From: Flavobacterium sp.
GTDB lineage: Bacteria; Bacteroidota; Bacteroidia; Flavobacteriales; Flavobacteriaceae
Assembly: GCA_023253295.1 (NCBI GenBank)
Contig: JALRGZ010000040.1
Location: 1 to 16,067, forward strand
Length of the DNA stretch: 16,067 nucleotides
Direction of reading: 5' to 3'
Shown piece by piece: positions 6,110 to 13,382 of this stretch. Position 1 is the stretch's first letter; each line of letters opens with the position of its first letter. A model generated the notes under the pieces. It was given only the letters and a program-made list of their open reading frames with translations, was not told where the DNA came from and did not search any database. The position numbers and the translations under genes were made by a program.

Positions 6110-7921
6110 ATGATAAAAGAAGCCAAAGCGTTTTCTGAAAATCTTAATTTTAAAAAATTAAAGCAAATGTATCTGTTTGCTTTAATTACTATTGCTATTA
6201 CCATCCTCCTGAGCCAATTGCTCATTCAACACAATATTAGCAGTCAATTAAACGATTCCCGCCTCATCAATATTTCAGGAAAACAGAGAATGCTAAGCCA
6301 AAAGTTAGCCAAGGAAATCCTCATTTTAAATGCATCTACTGTCGATTCTAAAAATGGAGAAGCTATTGCAAACATCAAAAAAACTCTTGGTCTTTGGAAA
6401 TCAACCCATTTAGCATTAGAAAAAGGAAATGATAGTCTGAATTTCCCCAGTGAAAAAAGCCCAATGCTTTTTGCTTTATACAAAGACATCAAACCCAACA
6501 TTGAAAAAATTGATAGTGCTACTCAAAATTATTTGAGCAATAGAAAAAAAAATGTTGCTCACTCAATAAATCAGGCAGATGTACAAACAATCCTTGAAAA
6601 TGTTGCTGTTTTTTTAACAAAAATGAATCGCATTGTAGGACAATATGAGCACGAAGCTTTAGACAAAGTAACCCGTCAACGTAATATTGAATATGGAATT
6701 TTGAGTTTCACTTTATTGGTTTTACTCTTAGAATTCCTCTATATCTTTAAACCAACCAATAAAAAAATCGAACTCTTAATTTCTAAATTATTAATTTCAG
6801 AAAAAAGGGCTATCAAAATGGCCCGTGACACCGAAGCCATTAGTATCATCAAGGAAAATTCAGTAAAAGAATTAAAATCGCTGAATTTTGCCATGGAAAA
6901 CACCCTATTGTATTGTCGTATTAGTCCTCAGGGAAAAATCATCCACATGGGAGAAAAATTCTCTAAACTATTGCAATACAATCCTTCTTTTGACACCGAT
7001 AAAAGTTTCTCTAAAGCTTTAACAAAAGTTGAAAAAGAACAGCTGGAAATCGATCAAATTATAGCCGAAAAACAAAGAAGCGGCTGGCAGGGAGAATTAA
7101 ACACAACCGACAGATATGGGAATAAACTTTGGCTGGACATGTCCATGATTCCTGTTCGCATTCGCAAAGAAGAATCCGAATTATTAGTAATTTGTTTCAA
7201 TATTACCGTTCGTAAAAATGCCGAATTAGAGGTAGAAAGATTGAATCGTGAAAACATTATTGAAAAAGTCAATCAGCAAAAAATCATCTCAAGTAAAATT
7301 GTAGAAAATCAGGAAAACGAACAAAACCGTATTGCCCGCGAAATTCACGATGGAATTGGACAAATGCTCACCGGGCTTAAGTTTAGTTTGGAGAGTATCA
7401 ATCTGGATGACAAAGAAAAATCGGCTCAAAAAATCGAATATCTCAAAAAACTATCTTTAGATATTATCAAAGGGGTTCGTACTGCCACTTTCAACCTAAT
7501 GCCTCCTGAATTAAGTGACCATGGTATTGTTTCCTCAATAGCAAAACTCACATTAGAACTTGCCAAGTTAACCGGTAAAAATGTTCAATTTTATAATAAA
7601 ACTGATTTTGACCAAAGACTAGATTCTTTAATTGAAATCAATATCTATCGCCTGACACAAGAAGCCATTAATAACGCTATCAAATATGCCGATTCTTCAC
7701 ATATCATTGTGCAATTATCTCACAGCAACAAAATATTGAGTATTACAATTGACGATAATGGAAAAGGCTTTGACTTGTCTACGGTAGAAAAGAAGCGTAA
7801 TAGCGAATCCGGAATGGGATTATTATTCATGAAAGAAAGAGTCCAATATATCAATGGAAGGGTATTTATAAACTCGATTCCGGGAGAAGGAACCCGAATC
7901 ACTTTTAACATTCCAATTTAA
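6110..7921 (+). CDS. NarX/PilJ-type nitrate/nitrite sensor histidine kinase
   Basis: A 603-residue inner-membrane sensor kinase. Transmembrane helices at about 20-40 and 194-213 enclose a periplasmic, helical domain of about 150 residues. Just after the first helix it has ISGKQRMLSQKLAKEI (55-70), the conserved box of the type IV pili methyl-accepting (PilJ-like) N-terminal domain, which resembles the nitrate-binding P-box of NarX. A PAS-like segment follows (about 258-372), then a HisKA_3 dimerisation domain with phosphoacceptor H413 in REIHDGIGQML, then a HATPase domain with N-box EAINNA (518-523), DDNGKGFD (G1) and GMGLLFM (G2). It starts 12 nt after the DUF4202 gene and is followed, after an 86-nt control region, by the NarL-type regulator, its likely partner. 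Being in the nirBD run suggests feedback on its own synthesis. Nitrate/nitrite as ligand is inferred from the P-box and neighbours. Confidence 0.9.
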   Translation: MIKEAKAFSENLNFKKLKQMYLFALITIAITILLSQLLIQHNISSQLNDSRLINISGKQRMLSQKLAKEILILNASTVDSKNGEAIANIKKTLGLWKSTHLALEKGNDSLNFPSEKSPMLFALYKDIKPNIEKIDSATQNYLSNRKKNVAHSINQADVQTILENVAVFLTKMNRIVGQYEHEALDKVTRQRNIEYGILSFTLLVLLLEFLYIFKPTNKKIELLISKLLISEKRAIKMARDTEAISIIKENSVKELKSLNFAMENTLLYCRISPQGKIIHMGEKFSKLLQYNPSFDTDKSFSKALTKVEKEQLEIDQIIAEKQRSGWQGELNTTDRYGNKLWLDMSMIPVRIRKEESELLVICFNITVRKNAELEVERLNRENIIEKVNQQKIISSKIVENQENEQNRIAREIHDGIGQMLTGLKFSLESINLDDKEKSAQKIEYLKKLSLDIIKGVRTATFNLMPPELSDHGIVSSIAKLTLELAKLTGKNVQFYNKTDFDQRLDSLIEINIYRLTQEAINNAIKYADSSHIIVQLSHSNKILSITIDDNGKGFDLSTVEKKRNSESGMGLLFMKERVQYINGRVFINSIPGEGTRITFNIPI

Positions 7922-7934
7922 ATTTGAAATAAAA

Positions 7935-8003
7935 TACGTAAAAAATACGTATATTGCACTAATTTTGATAAAATACGTAAATTTTATATCCTTAAAATAA
8001 GTA
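7935..8003 (+). promoter_or_regulatory. Response regulator promoter with repeated TACGTA
   Basis: TACGTA occurs at 7935-7940, 7946-7951 and 7974-7979, the first two 11 bases apart (one helical turn), plus TAAGTA at 7998-8003 just before the ATG at 8008. A -7 box TAATTTTG at 7960-7967 fits TAnnTTTG; no TTG lies at -33. The TACGTA at 7946 starts 14 bases before the -7 box, the same distance as the middle TAAGTA of the nirB promoter. The arrangement suggests autoregulation of the regulator gene and a promoter separate from the nirB transcript. The binding protein is inferred. Confidence 0.6.
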
Positions 8004-8007
8004 AGTT

Positions 8008-8667
8008 ATGAACCAAACGATTAGAGTTGTCCTTGCAGATGATCATTTTTTTGTTAGAGATGGTATAAAATCACTTTTAGAGAGCGAAAAAAACATAGTT
8101 GTTGTTGGAGAAGCAACCGATGGGCAAGAAGCTTTAGATGTGGTAACAACCACCAATCCTGACTTATTAATTGTAGATATAAGAATGCCTCACTTTACAG
8201 GTATTGAAGTGGTAGAAAAACTACGCAATCAAAACAATCCTGTAAAAATTATTGTGCTTTCCATGCACGAATCAGAAGAATATGTTTTAAAATCAATTAA
8301 AGCAGGAGCAGACGGTTACTTACTTAAAGGATCCAGTAAAGAAGAATTTTTAAAAGCACTACACGCTGTAGCTAATGGTGGAAAATATTTCACCGGAGAT
8401 ATTTCGTCAATATTAATTAATCAATTAACGAATTCAACAACTACATTAGAACCTAAGCCTAGCCTAGCTGAAGATTTAACCATTACTAAAAGAGAAAAAG
8501 AAATCTTAACCTTATTATTATCGGGAAAAGGTAACAAAGAAATTGCTGAAGCCTTAGAAATCAGTAAACGTACTGCCGAAGTGCATCGTTTTAACCTGAT
8601 GAAAAAACTCAAGGTAAAAAACCTCATGGAACTATCGAATAAAGCCACTGAATATTCATTAATATAA
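8008..8667 (+). CDS. NarL/FixJ family response regulator
   Basis: A 219-residue two-domain regulator of the usual family length. The receiver domain has acidic residues D11-D12, phosphoacceptor D57 in LLIVDIRMP, switch residue S85 and K107 in YLLKGSS. The LuxR-type helix-turn-helix DNA-binding domain spans about 158-215, with TKREKEILTLLLSGKGNKEIA and the recognition segment ISKRTAEVHRFNLMKKL. It should be phosphorylated by the kinase encoded just upstream and then activate or repress nir and nar genes. Its promoter region, and those of nirB and narK, carry TACGTA/TAAGTA arrays that are the obvious candidate sites. A strong terminator follows. Naming it narL would go beyond the evidence, so no symbol is given. 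Confidence 0.93.
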   Translation: MNQTIRVVLADDHFFVRDGIKSLLESEKNIVVVGEATDGQEALDVVTTTNPDLLIVDIRMPHFTGIEVVEKLRNQNNPVKIIVLSMHESEEYVLKSIKAGADGYLLKGSSKEEFLKALHAVANGGKYFTGDISSILINQLTNSTTTLEPKPSLAEDLTITKREKEILTLLLSGKGNKEIAEALEISKRTAEVHRFNLMKKLKVKNLMELSNKATEYSLI

Positions 8668-8687
8668 TAGGCCTCAAATATTTTTCC

Positions 8688-8727
8688 AAATCCTGTTCTT
8701 TAGTACAACTAAAAAACAGGATTTTTT
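8688..8727 (+). terminator. Terminator after the response regulator gene
   Basis: Arms 8688-8704 and 8708-8724 pair over 17 positions with a single mismatch and a three-base loop, followed by six T (8722-8727). It lies 20 nt after the regulator stop codon and separates it from narK. Confidence 0.85.
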
Positions 8728-8855
8728 AATTTATAAAATATCTTAATTAGAATAAGATTTTTGCTTTATCACAACAATAAAGTTGTCTTTAAACAAATTA
8801 AAAAACACCAATACACAACATCTAAAAAAATAAGAATAACCCGCACAAAACAAAC
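8728..8855. other. A/T-rich spacer between regulator terminator and narK operator
   Basis: About 130 bases of A/T-rich sequence with no open frame of note. I see no hairpin or repeat stronger than chance composition. Confidence 0.6.
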
Positions 8856-8966
8856 TACTTACTAATTAAAAAAATAAAATACGTATTAAAATAAGTATTT
8901 TTACGTAATTATTTTAAAAAACCTGCGTTTTCGCAACTTTTAACTAGTCTATACTACTTAAATTTG
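8856..8966 (+). promoter_or_regulatory. narK promoter with upstream TACGTA operator array
   Basis: TACTTA at 8856-8861, TACGTA at 8880-8885, TAAGTA at 8892-8897 and TACGTA at 8902-8907 form an array. Its part 8881-8907 matches the nirB promoter at 2436-2463 with one gap and two substitutions, sharing the core ATAAGTATTTwTACGTA. A -7 box TAAATTTG lies at 8959-8966, without a clear -33 TTG, 19 nt before the ATG at 8985. The array is therefore about 50-80 bases upstream of the -7 box, in contrast to nirB where it abuts it, suggesting two modes of activation by the same factor. Binding is inferred. Confidence 0.65.
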
Positions 8967-8984
8967 CTAAAAAATATAAGTATT

Positions 8985-10466
8985 ATGAAAAACGCAAATT
9001 CTCTTTCAAAGTCACACCGAATGTTATTTCTCAATACATTGGCTTTTACCGTTTGTTTTGCTTGTTGGACACTTAACGGTGTATTAGTAACTTATTTAGT
9101 TGATAAAGGTATTTTCAACTGGAATGTAGTACAAGTGGGTTGGTTACTTGGTATTCCCATTTTAACTGGTGCAGTAATGCGTTTACCTATGGGTATTCTA
9201 ACGGATAAGTTTGGAGGTAAATATGTTTTTTCATTATTATTATTACTTTGTTCAATTCCATTATTTCTTCTTCCTTTAGCAAATAGCTTTTACATGTTTG
9301 CTTTCTTAAGTTTTTTATTTGGAATGGTAGGAACTAGTTTTGCTGTAGGGGTTGGTTATACCTCTATTTTATATCCAAAAGAATGGCAAGGTAGAGCCTT
9401 GGGTATTTTTGGAATGGGTAATGCCGGAGCCGCTATTACTACTTTTATTGCACCTTCTTTGTTAAATGAATTTTCTATTGATAATCCTGAAAATGGCTGG
9501 AAAATATTACCTGTCATCTACGGAGCTTCCTTATTAATCATTGGTGTATTATTCCTTGTATTTGCAGAAAACAAAAAATTAGAAAAATCAACTAAAAGCA
9601 TTCCCCAAATGCTAGAAACTCTAAAAAACACTCGAGTTTGGCGTTTTGGAGCTTATTACTTCTTAGTGTTTGGATGTTTTGTAGCTTATTCGCAATGGCT
9701 ATTACCGAATTTCATGAATGTGTATCAAACAAGCTTAGTAATGGGAGGAATGTTTGCTACTTTATTCAGCTTACCTTCTGGAGTTATTCGTGCTTTTGGT
9801 GGTTATTTATCTGACAAATATGGAGCCAGAAAAGTAATGTACTGGGTTTTAGGCTCTTCGGTTGTATTAAGTGCTTTATTAATGGTACCAAAAATGGAAA
9901 TCACAACTGCAGGACCAGGCGTAATGGCTGGTAAAAAAGGAGTTATAACTCAAATTAGTAATTCAAACATAAAAATTGGCGATAAAGATTTCCCAATTGA
10001 CTCACAACCTGAAAGATTAGAAACAGGATCTATTTTCCCTTCAAAATCATCATGGCAAGAAGTTATTGTAAAAGAGAACCAAGAAGTAAATAAAAAAGAA
10101 TTAATTGCACGCGGTGTTACCCGAATCAACTTTGACGCTAACATGTGGGTTTATCTCATTTTAGTAATTCTTATTGGAATTTCTTGGGGAATTGGAAAAG
10201 CTGCCGTTTACAAACACATTCCTGAATACTTTCCTAATGAAGTAGGTGTTGTAGGTGGAATGGTTGGATTATTAGGAGGACTTGGAGGTTTCTTTTGTCC
10301 AATCATCTTTAGTTATTTACTAAACTTTACAGGACTTTGGTCAAGTTCATGGATTTTCATCCTTTTATTCTCCGGAATTTGCTTTATCTGGATGCACGTT
10401 ACGATTACGAAAATGATGAATAAGAAATCGCCTGTATTAGCTAAACAAATAGAAGTTTTAACATAA
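8985..10466 (+). CDS. narK: NarK family nitrate/nitrite MFS transporter
   Basis: A 493-residue, twelve-helix major facilitator. The frame opens at a TTG at 8964, but that overlaps the predicted -7 box, so I choose the ATG at 8985 (MKNANSLSKS). Nitrate-porter signatures are visible: R66 in GAVMRLPMGILTDKFGG (helix 2), GIFGMGNAGAAITTF (140-154, first nitrate signature), R269 in SGVIRAFGGYLSDKYG (helix 8) and GGMVGLLGGLGGFFCP (424-439, second signature). The two arginines correspond to those that bind the anion in E. coli NarK. It should move nitrate or nitrite across the inner membrane and so supply or relieve NirBD. Unusual is about 85 extra hydrophilic residues (about 302-386) between helices 9 and 10, on the periplasmic side by the usual topology. 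It has its own promoter region and terminator. Confidence 0.93.
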   Translation: MKNANSLSKSHRMLFLNTLAFTVCFACWTLNGVLVTYLVDKGIFNWNVVQVGWLLGIPILTGAVMRLPMGILTDKFGGKYVFSLLLLLCSIPLFLLPLANSFYMFAFLSFLFGMVGTSFAVGVGYTSILYPKEWQGRALGIFGMGNAGAAITTFIAPSLLNEFSIDNPENGWKILPVIYGASLLIIGVLFLVFAENKKLEKSTKSIPQMLETLKNTRVWRFGAYYFLVFGCFVAYSQWLLPNFMNVYQTSLVMGGMFATLFSLPSGVIRAFGGYLSDKYGARKVMYWVLGSSVVLSALLMVPKMEITTAGPGVMAGKKGVITQISNSNIKIGDKDFPIDSQPERLETGSIFPSKSSWQEVIVKENQEVNKKELIARGVTRINFDANMWVYLILVILIGISWGIGKAAVYKHIPEYFPNEVGVVGGMVGLLGGLGGFFCPIIFSYLLNFTGLWSSSWIFILLFSGICFIWMHVTITKMMNKKSPVLAKQIEVLT

Positions 10467-10486
10467 AACTTAACATAACAACAACT

Positions 10487-10523
10487 AAAATATCCTTAGA
10501 ACAAACTAAGGATATTTTTTTTT
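10487..10523 (+). terminator. Terminator after narK
   Basis: Arms 10487-10499 and 10506-10518 are perfect reverse complements (13 bp) around a six-base loop, ending in an uninterrupted run of nine or more T up to about 10523. It lies 20 nt after the narK stop codon. Confidence 0.9.
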
Positions 10524-10594
10524 ATAAAACTCCAATTTAATGAATCCAAAGCCTTGTAAATTACTTAACTTAGTACATCCATAGCCATTTGATT

Positions 10595-11215
10595 ATGAAA
10601 ACTTTCTATTTTTTCATTTTCCTATTAACAATCCAATCTTGCGCCACAAAAAAATACACCAAAGCAAGACAACTTCCTGATGAGATAAAAACACTAACGG
10701 AAAAAATAGCTGTTATAACCAATAATCAAAAAAAGCTTTTGCAAACCAAAGAAATTAGCTTCACAAAAAACGGAAGAATCAAATATTCTAAAACACTGGA
10801 TTCATTAGGAAACATTATTCAAGAAACCAAAAAAAAATTATGGTTTACAGTTGAATCTTATCCCGACAAAGAAAACTATTATTGTAAAACCCGATGGAAA
10901 CCTCATCAAAGAGAACGTATCAGCTGTTACACTCAAAAACGATTTAAAAAAAGTGAGGCTGTCTATCATTACAATCCCGATGGTAGCATTAATAAAATTG
11001 CTGACCATTTTGCTCCTTTCTACTCACAATATTATTATTACACTAATTCTAGACTCTCTAAAATAATCATAAAAGATAAAAACGGTTCTATCATTGATGA
11101 TTTTTTAATACATTGTGTCAATAAAGACGAGAAAGGAACTTGTCTAAAAGAAATTAGAATTTCAACCAAAACAAAGCAAACACAAGAACTACTCTTCCAC
11201 CCTAAATACAACTGA
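10595..11215 (+). CDS. Hypothetical lipoprotein with YD-repeat-like strands
   Basis: I do not recognise a named family. From the ATG at 10595 the product has 206 residues and begins MKTFYFFIFLLTIQSC, a short signal peptide with a lipobox-like end, so Cys16 is probably lipidated and the protein anchored in the envelope. The frame also opens at a TTG two codons earlier, which would only lengthen the signal. The mature part is basic and strand-rich, with segments such as FTKNGRIKYSKTLDSLGNI, YHYNPDGSINKI and YYYTNSRLSKIIIKDKNGS that resemble weak YD or MORN-like repeats. Four cysteines (C97, C111, C174, C183) might form two disulfides. It follows the narK terminator by about 70 nt and so belongs to another unit, perhaps with the DUF1905 gene 19 nt downstream. 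Function unknown. Confidence 0.7.
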   Translation: MKTFYFFIFLLTIQSCATKKYTKARQLPDEIKTLTEKIAVITNNQKKLLQTKEISFTKNGRIKYSKTLDSLGNIIQETKKKLWFTVESYPDKENYYCKTRWKPHQRERISCYTQKRFKKSEAVYHYNPDGSINKIADHFAPFYSQYYYYTNSRLSKIIIKDKNGSIIDDFLIHCVNKDEKGTCLKEIRISTKTKQTQELLFHPKYN

Positions 11216-11234
11216 TTCTAAAATTCCATTTCAA

Positions 11235-11534
11235 TTGAACGCAAAAATTAAATATGAATTTTCAGCTCAAACCTGGCAACACACATCTCCAGGCGGATGG
11301 TGTTTTATTTCATTACCAACGATAATGGCTGCTGAAATAAGAACTGCTCTACAATCAGAAGAAGAAGGTTGGGGAAGATTAAAAGCTCTTGCCAAAACCG
11401 GAAACAGCGAATGGAAAACTGCTATTTGGTTTGATACAAAGATGAATACTTACCTCCTTCCCATAAAAGCCGAAATACGTAAAAAAGAAGCTATTTCAGC
11501 AGGAAAAACAATTCAAGTAATACTTTGGTTGTAA
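11235..11534 (+). CDS. DUF1905 domain protein
   Basis: A 99-residue soluble protein made almost entirely of one DUF1905 domain, a small beta-barrel: EFSAQTWQHTSPGGWCFISLP (8-28), EEGWGRLKALAKTGNSEWKTAIW and YLLPIKAEIRKKEAISAGKTI are the family landmarks. The only start that keeps the first strand is a TTG at 11235, because the nearby ATG at 11253-11255 is out of frame and the next in-frame ATG falls inside the domain. An ATT at 11223 is a remote alternative. The gene is 19 nt after the lipoprotein stop codon and ahead of a weak hairpin terminator. No reaction is known to me for this family; it is often found alone or fused to a YdeI/OmpD-associated-type domain, which is absent here. Confidence 0.8.
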   Translation: MNAKIKYEFSAQTWQHTSPGGWCFISLPTIMAAEIRTALQSEEEGWGRLKALAKTGNSEWKTAIWFDTKMNTYLLPIKAEIRKKEAISAGKTIQVILWL

Positions 11535-11628
11535 TCTTCAAAAAATACAAGATTACAGCCTCAATTGCCTCAGTCCCTTTTTTTACAATATTACTTCGTG
11601 TTCAAAACTAAAAATTGTAATTTTAATT

Positions 11629-11664
11629 AAGATTTCAGTTATACTGAAAACTATCTTTTTTTTT
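11629..11664 (+). terminator. Probable terminator after the DUF1905 gene
   Basis: TTTCAGT (11633-11639) pairs with ACTGAAA (11643-11649) across a three-base loop. A short outer AAGA/TCTT pairing across a bulge may extend the stem, and nine T follow (11656-11664). The stem is short, so strength is uncertain. Confidence 0.5.
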
Positions 11665-11693
11665 AAAACTAAACATTACTAAATTGTTCCAAG

Positions 11694-12977
11694 ATGGAAA
11701 ACCCCGGTGACCTCGTCAATCTTTTACCAGCCGATTTAATAAAATTTGTCTTGGTTGTACTCTTCTCTTTACTAATTGGACTAGAGCAGCGAAGACAATT
11801 TTTAAACTCAACCATCGGAAGTCGTTTTGGTACAGATAGAACATTTTCACTCATTGGTATTTTAGGTTTTATCCTTTACAAATTAGCTCCTGACACTTTA
11901 TTTCCTTTCCTAGGCGGCGGATTAGTATTAGGATTATTTCTTGCCGTTTTTTATTTTAACAAAAGCTTTCAGCAAAAAGAATTCAGTATCACATCCATTG
12001 TTGTAGCACTCATCACGTATTGCCTGGCTCCTTTAATTTACACCCAAACCGATTGGTTGGTAATTTTAATAGTGGTTGCTGTTTTAATTTTGGTCGAAAT
12101 TAAAGAAGTGCTATTTGATTTTTCAAAAAAAATAGATGATAATGAATTCATCACCTTGGCAAAATTCCTTGTTATAGCAGGAGTTATTTTGCCTTTATTA
12201 CCTAATACCCCTTTTTCGGAAACCATATCCATAACACCGTATAAATTTTGGGTAGCTATTGTAGCAGTTTCAGGGATCTCATATTTTAGTTATTTGTTAC
12301 AAAAATTCATTTTCCCCAACTCAGGAATACTACTTACCGGAATCCTTGGCGGTTTATACAGCAGTACCGCTACTACTTTTATTTTGGCAAAAAAAAGCAA
12401 AGAATCAGAACGAGATTACAAAATAACCGCTGCCATTATTCTGGCAACCACTATGATGTTTATTCGCATTTTTATTCTTGCTTATTTGTTCAACAAATCA
12501 ATTGCTATGCAGTTGGCACCGAGCTTAACTATCCTTGCCTTTCTTTCAGCAATAATAGCTTTATATTTTATTTGGCTCGACAATAAACAAAGAAACAAAC
12601 CTATTCAACAATCAGAAATGAACAGTTTGTCCAATCCACTTGAATTCAAAACTTCATTTGTATTTGGAATTCTTTTTATTGTTTTTGCTTTTCTTACTGT
12701 TTTTATCAATTCTCAATACGGAAGTTCGGGTATTCAAATTCTATCTTTTGTTGTAGGCGTGACCGATATTGATCCTTTCATTATCAATATTTTTCAAAGT
12801 AAATGGACTATCAACGAAGGAATTTTAGCCACTGCTGTTATTAATGCTGTAACAAGCAATAATCTATTGAAGATGATTTACGGCATGATCCTTTCTAAAA
12901 AAAGCATCCGTAAACCTATACTTTTAGGTTTTAGCTTGCTAATACTAACCGGTTTAATGTTTTCATTAATTTTTTAA
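11694..12977 (+). CDS. MgtC/SapB-type DUF4010 membrane protein
   Basis: A 427-residue multi-pass inner-membrane protein. The N-terminal part (about 14-145) has MgtC-like landmarks: LVVLFSLLIGLEQRR-type sequence around 20-34, FGTDRTFSLIGILGFILY (45-62) and a Gly-rich helix LGGGLVLGLFLAV. The C-terminal part (about 150-427) is a DUF4010-type membrane region with FLVIAGVILPLLPN, GILGGLYSSTATTFILAKKS (216-235) and a final helix pair. This two-part layout and length are usual for the family. The transported or sensed compound is unknown; MgtC relatives are linked to magnesium limitation and ATP synthase control in pathogens, but that should not be carried over here. It is followed after 11 nt by a SpoIIAA-like gene, so the two are probably one operon. 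Confidence 0.85.
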   Translation: MENPGDLVNLLPADLIKFVLVVLFSLLIGLEQRRQFLNSTIGSRFGTDRTFSLIGILGFILYKLAPDTLFPFLGGGLVLGLFLAVFYFNKSFQQKEFSITSIVVALITYCLAPLIYTQTDWLVILIVVAVLILVEIKEVLFDFSKKIDDNEFITLAKFLVIAGVILPLLPNTPFSETISITPYKFWVAIVAVSGISYFSYLLQKFIFPNSGILLTGILGGLYSSTATTFILAKKSKESERDYKITAAIILATTMMFIRIFILAYLFNKSIAMQLAPSLTILAFLSAIIALYFIWLDNKQRNKPIQQSEMNSLSNPLEFKTSFVFGILFIVFAFLTVFINSQYGSSGIQILSFVVGVTDIDPFIINIFQSKWTINEGILATAVINAVTSNNLLKMIYGMILSKKSIRKPILLGFSLLILTGLMFSLIF

Positions 12978-12988
12978 TTCTAAGAAAA

Positions 12989-13372
12989 ATGATAGAACAA
13001 ATTAAAACATACGACAACAATGTATTAGCCATTACTGTAATTGATGGCTTTACGGAAACAGACGAGAAATTTTATCAAAAACTTTTTGAAGATAAAATAG
13101 AAAAAGGCTTTGACAAGGTTAATATTTTAATCAAACTAGACGAAATAAAACTTTCTTTGAGCAGTACCAAAGCTTTTTGGGATGATACCGTTTGGGCTTT
13201 ACATAATTACAAAAAAATGGGACATTTAGCTATTGTTGCCCATTCTAAAATATTAAAAGCTTTGGTACCAATTGATAATTTATTTTTTGAAAGAGCCAGT
13301 GCCGGAAGACTGGAACGTTATTTTGATGTTTCGCAACTGGATGAAGCCTTTGCTTTTGTAGAACAAAATTAA
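12989..13372 (+). CDS. SpoIIAA-like / STAS-SEC14 fold protein
   Basis: A 127-residue soluble protein that fits the SpoIIAA-like family: alternating strands and helices, KVNILIKLDEIKLSLSSTKAFWDD in the middle, HLAIVAHSKILKAL as a central strand-helix unit, and a conserved C-terminal FFERASAGRLERYFD followed by a short amphipathic helix with AFAFVEQN. Such proteins are stand-alone relatives of STAS and lipid-binding SEC14 folds; partners are mostly unknown. The Ser of the sporulation anti-anti-sigma switch cannot be assigned with certainty. The 11-nt gap to the preceding membrane protein suggests the pair works together, for example as a cytoplasmic accessory domain, but this is inference. A strong bidirectional terminator follows. 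Confidence 0.8.
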   Translation: MIEQIKTYDNNVLAITVIDGFTETDEKFYQKLFEDKIEKGFDKVNILIKLDEIKLSLSSTKAFWDDTVWALHNYKKMGHLAIVAHSKILKALVPIDNLFFERASAGRLERYFDVSQLDEAFAFVEQN

Positions 13373-13382
13373 TTTCTAAAAC

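Noticed and set aside
8924..8935. Small palindrome TGCG-TTTT-CGCA in the narK leader
   Set aside because: A four-base stem is too short to support as a hairpin or operator without further evidence.
8964..8984. Upstream TTG start for narK
   Set aside because: It overlaps the predicted -7 promoter box and adds seven residues not expected for the family; the ATG at 8985 is preferred.
11476..11481. TACGTA inside the DUF1905 gene, and another at 15562-15567 inside the DUF5723 gene
   Set aside because: Both are single copies within coding sequence, without neighbouring TAAGTA/TACGTA in phase, and the hexamer is expected a few times by chance.
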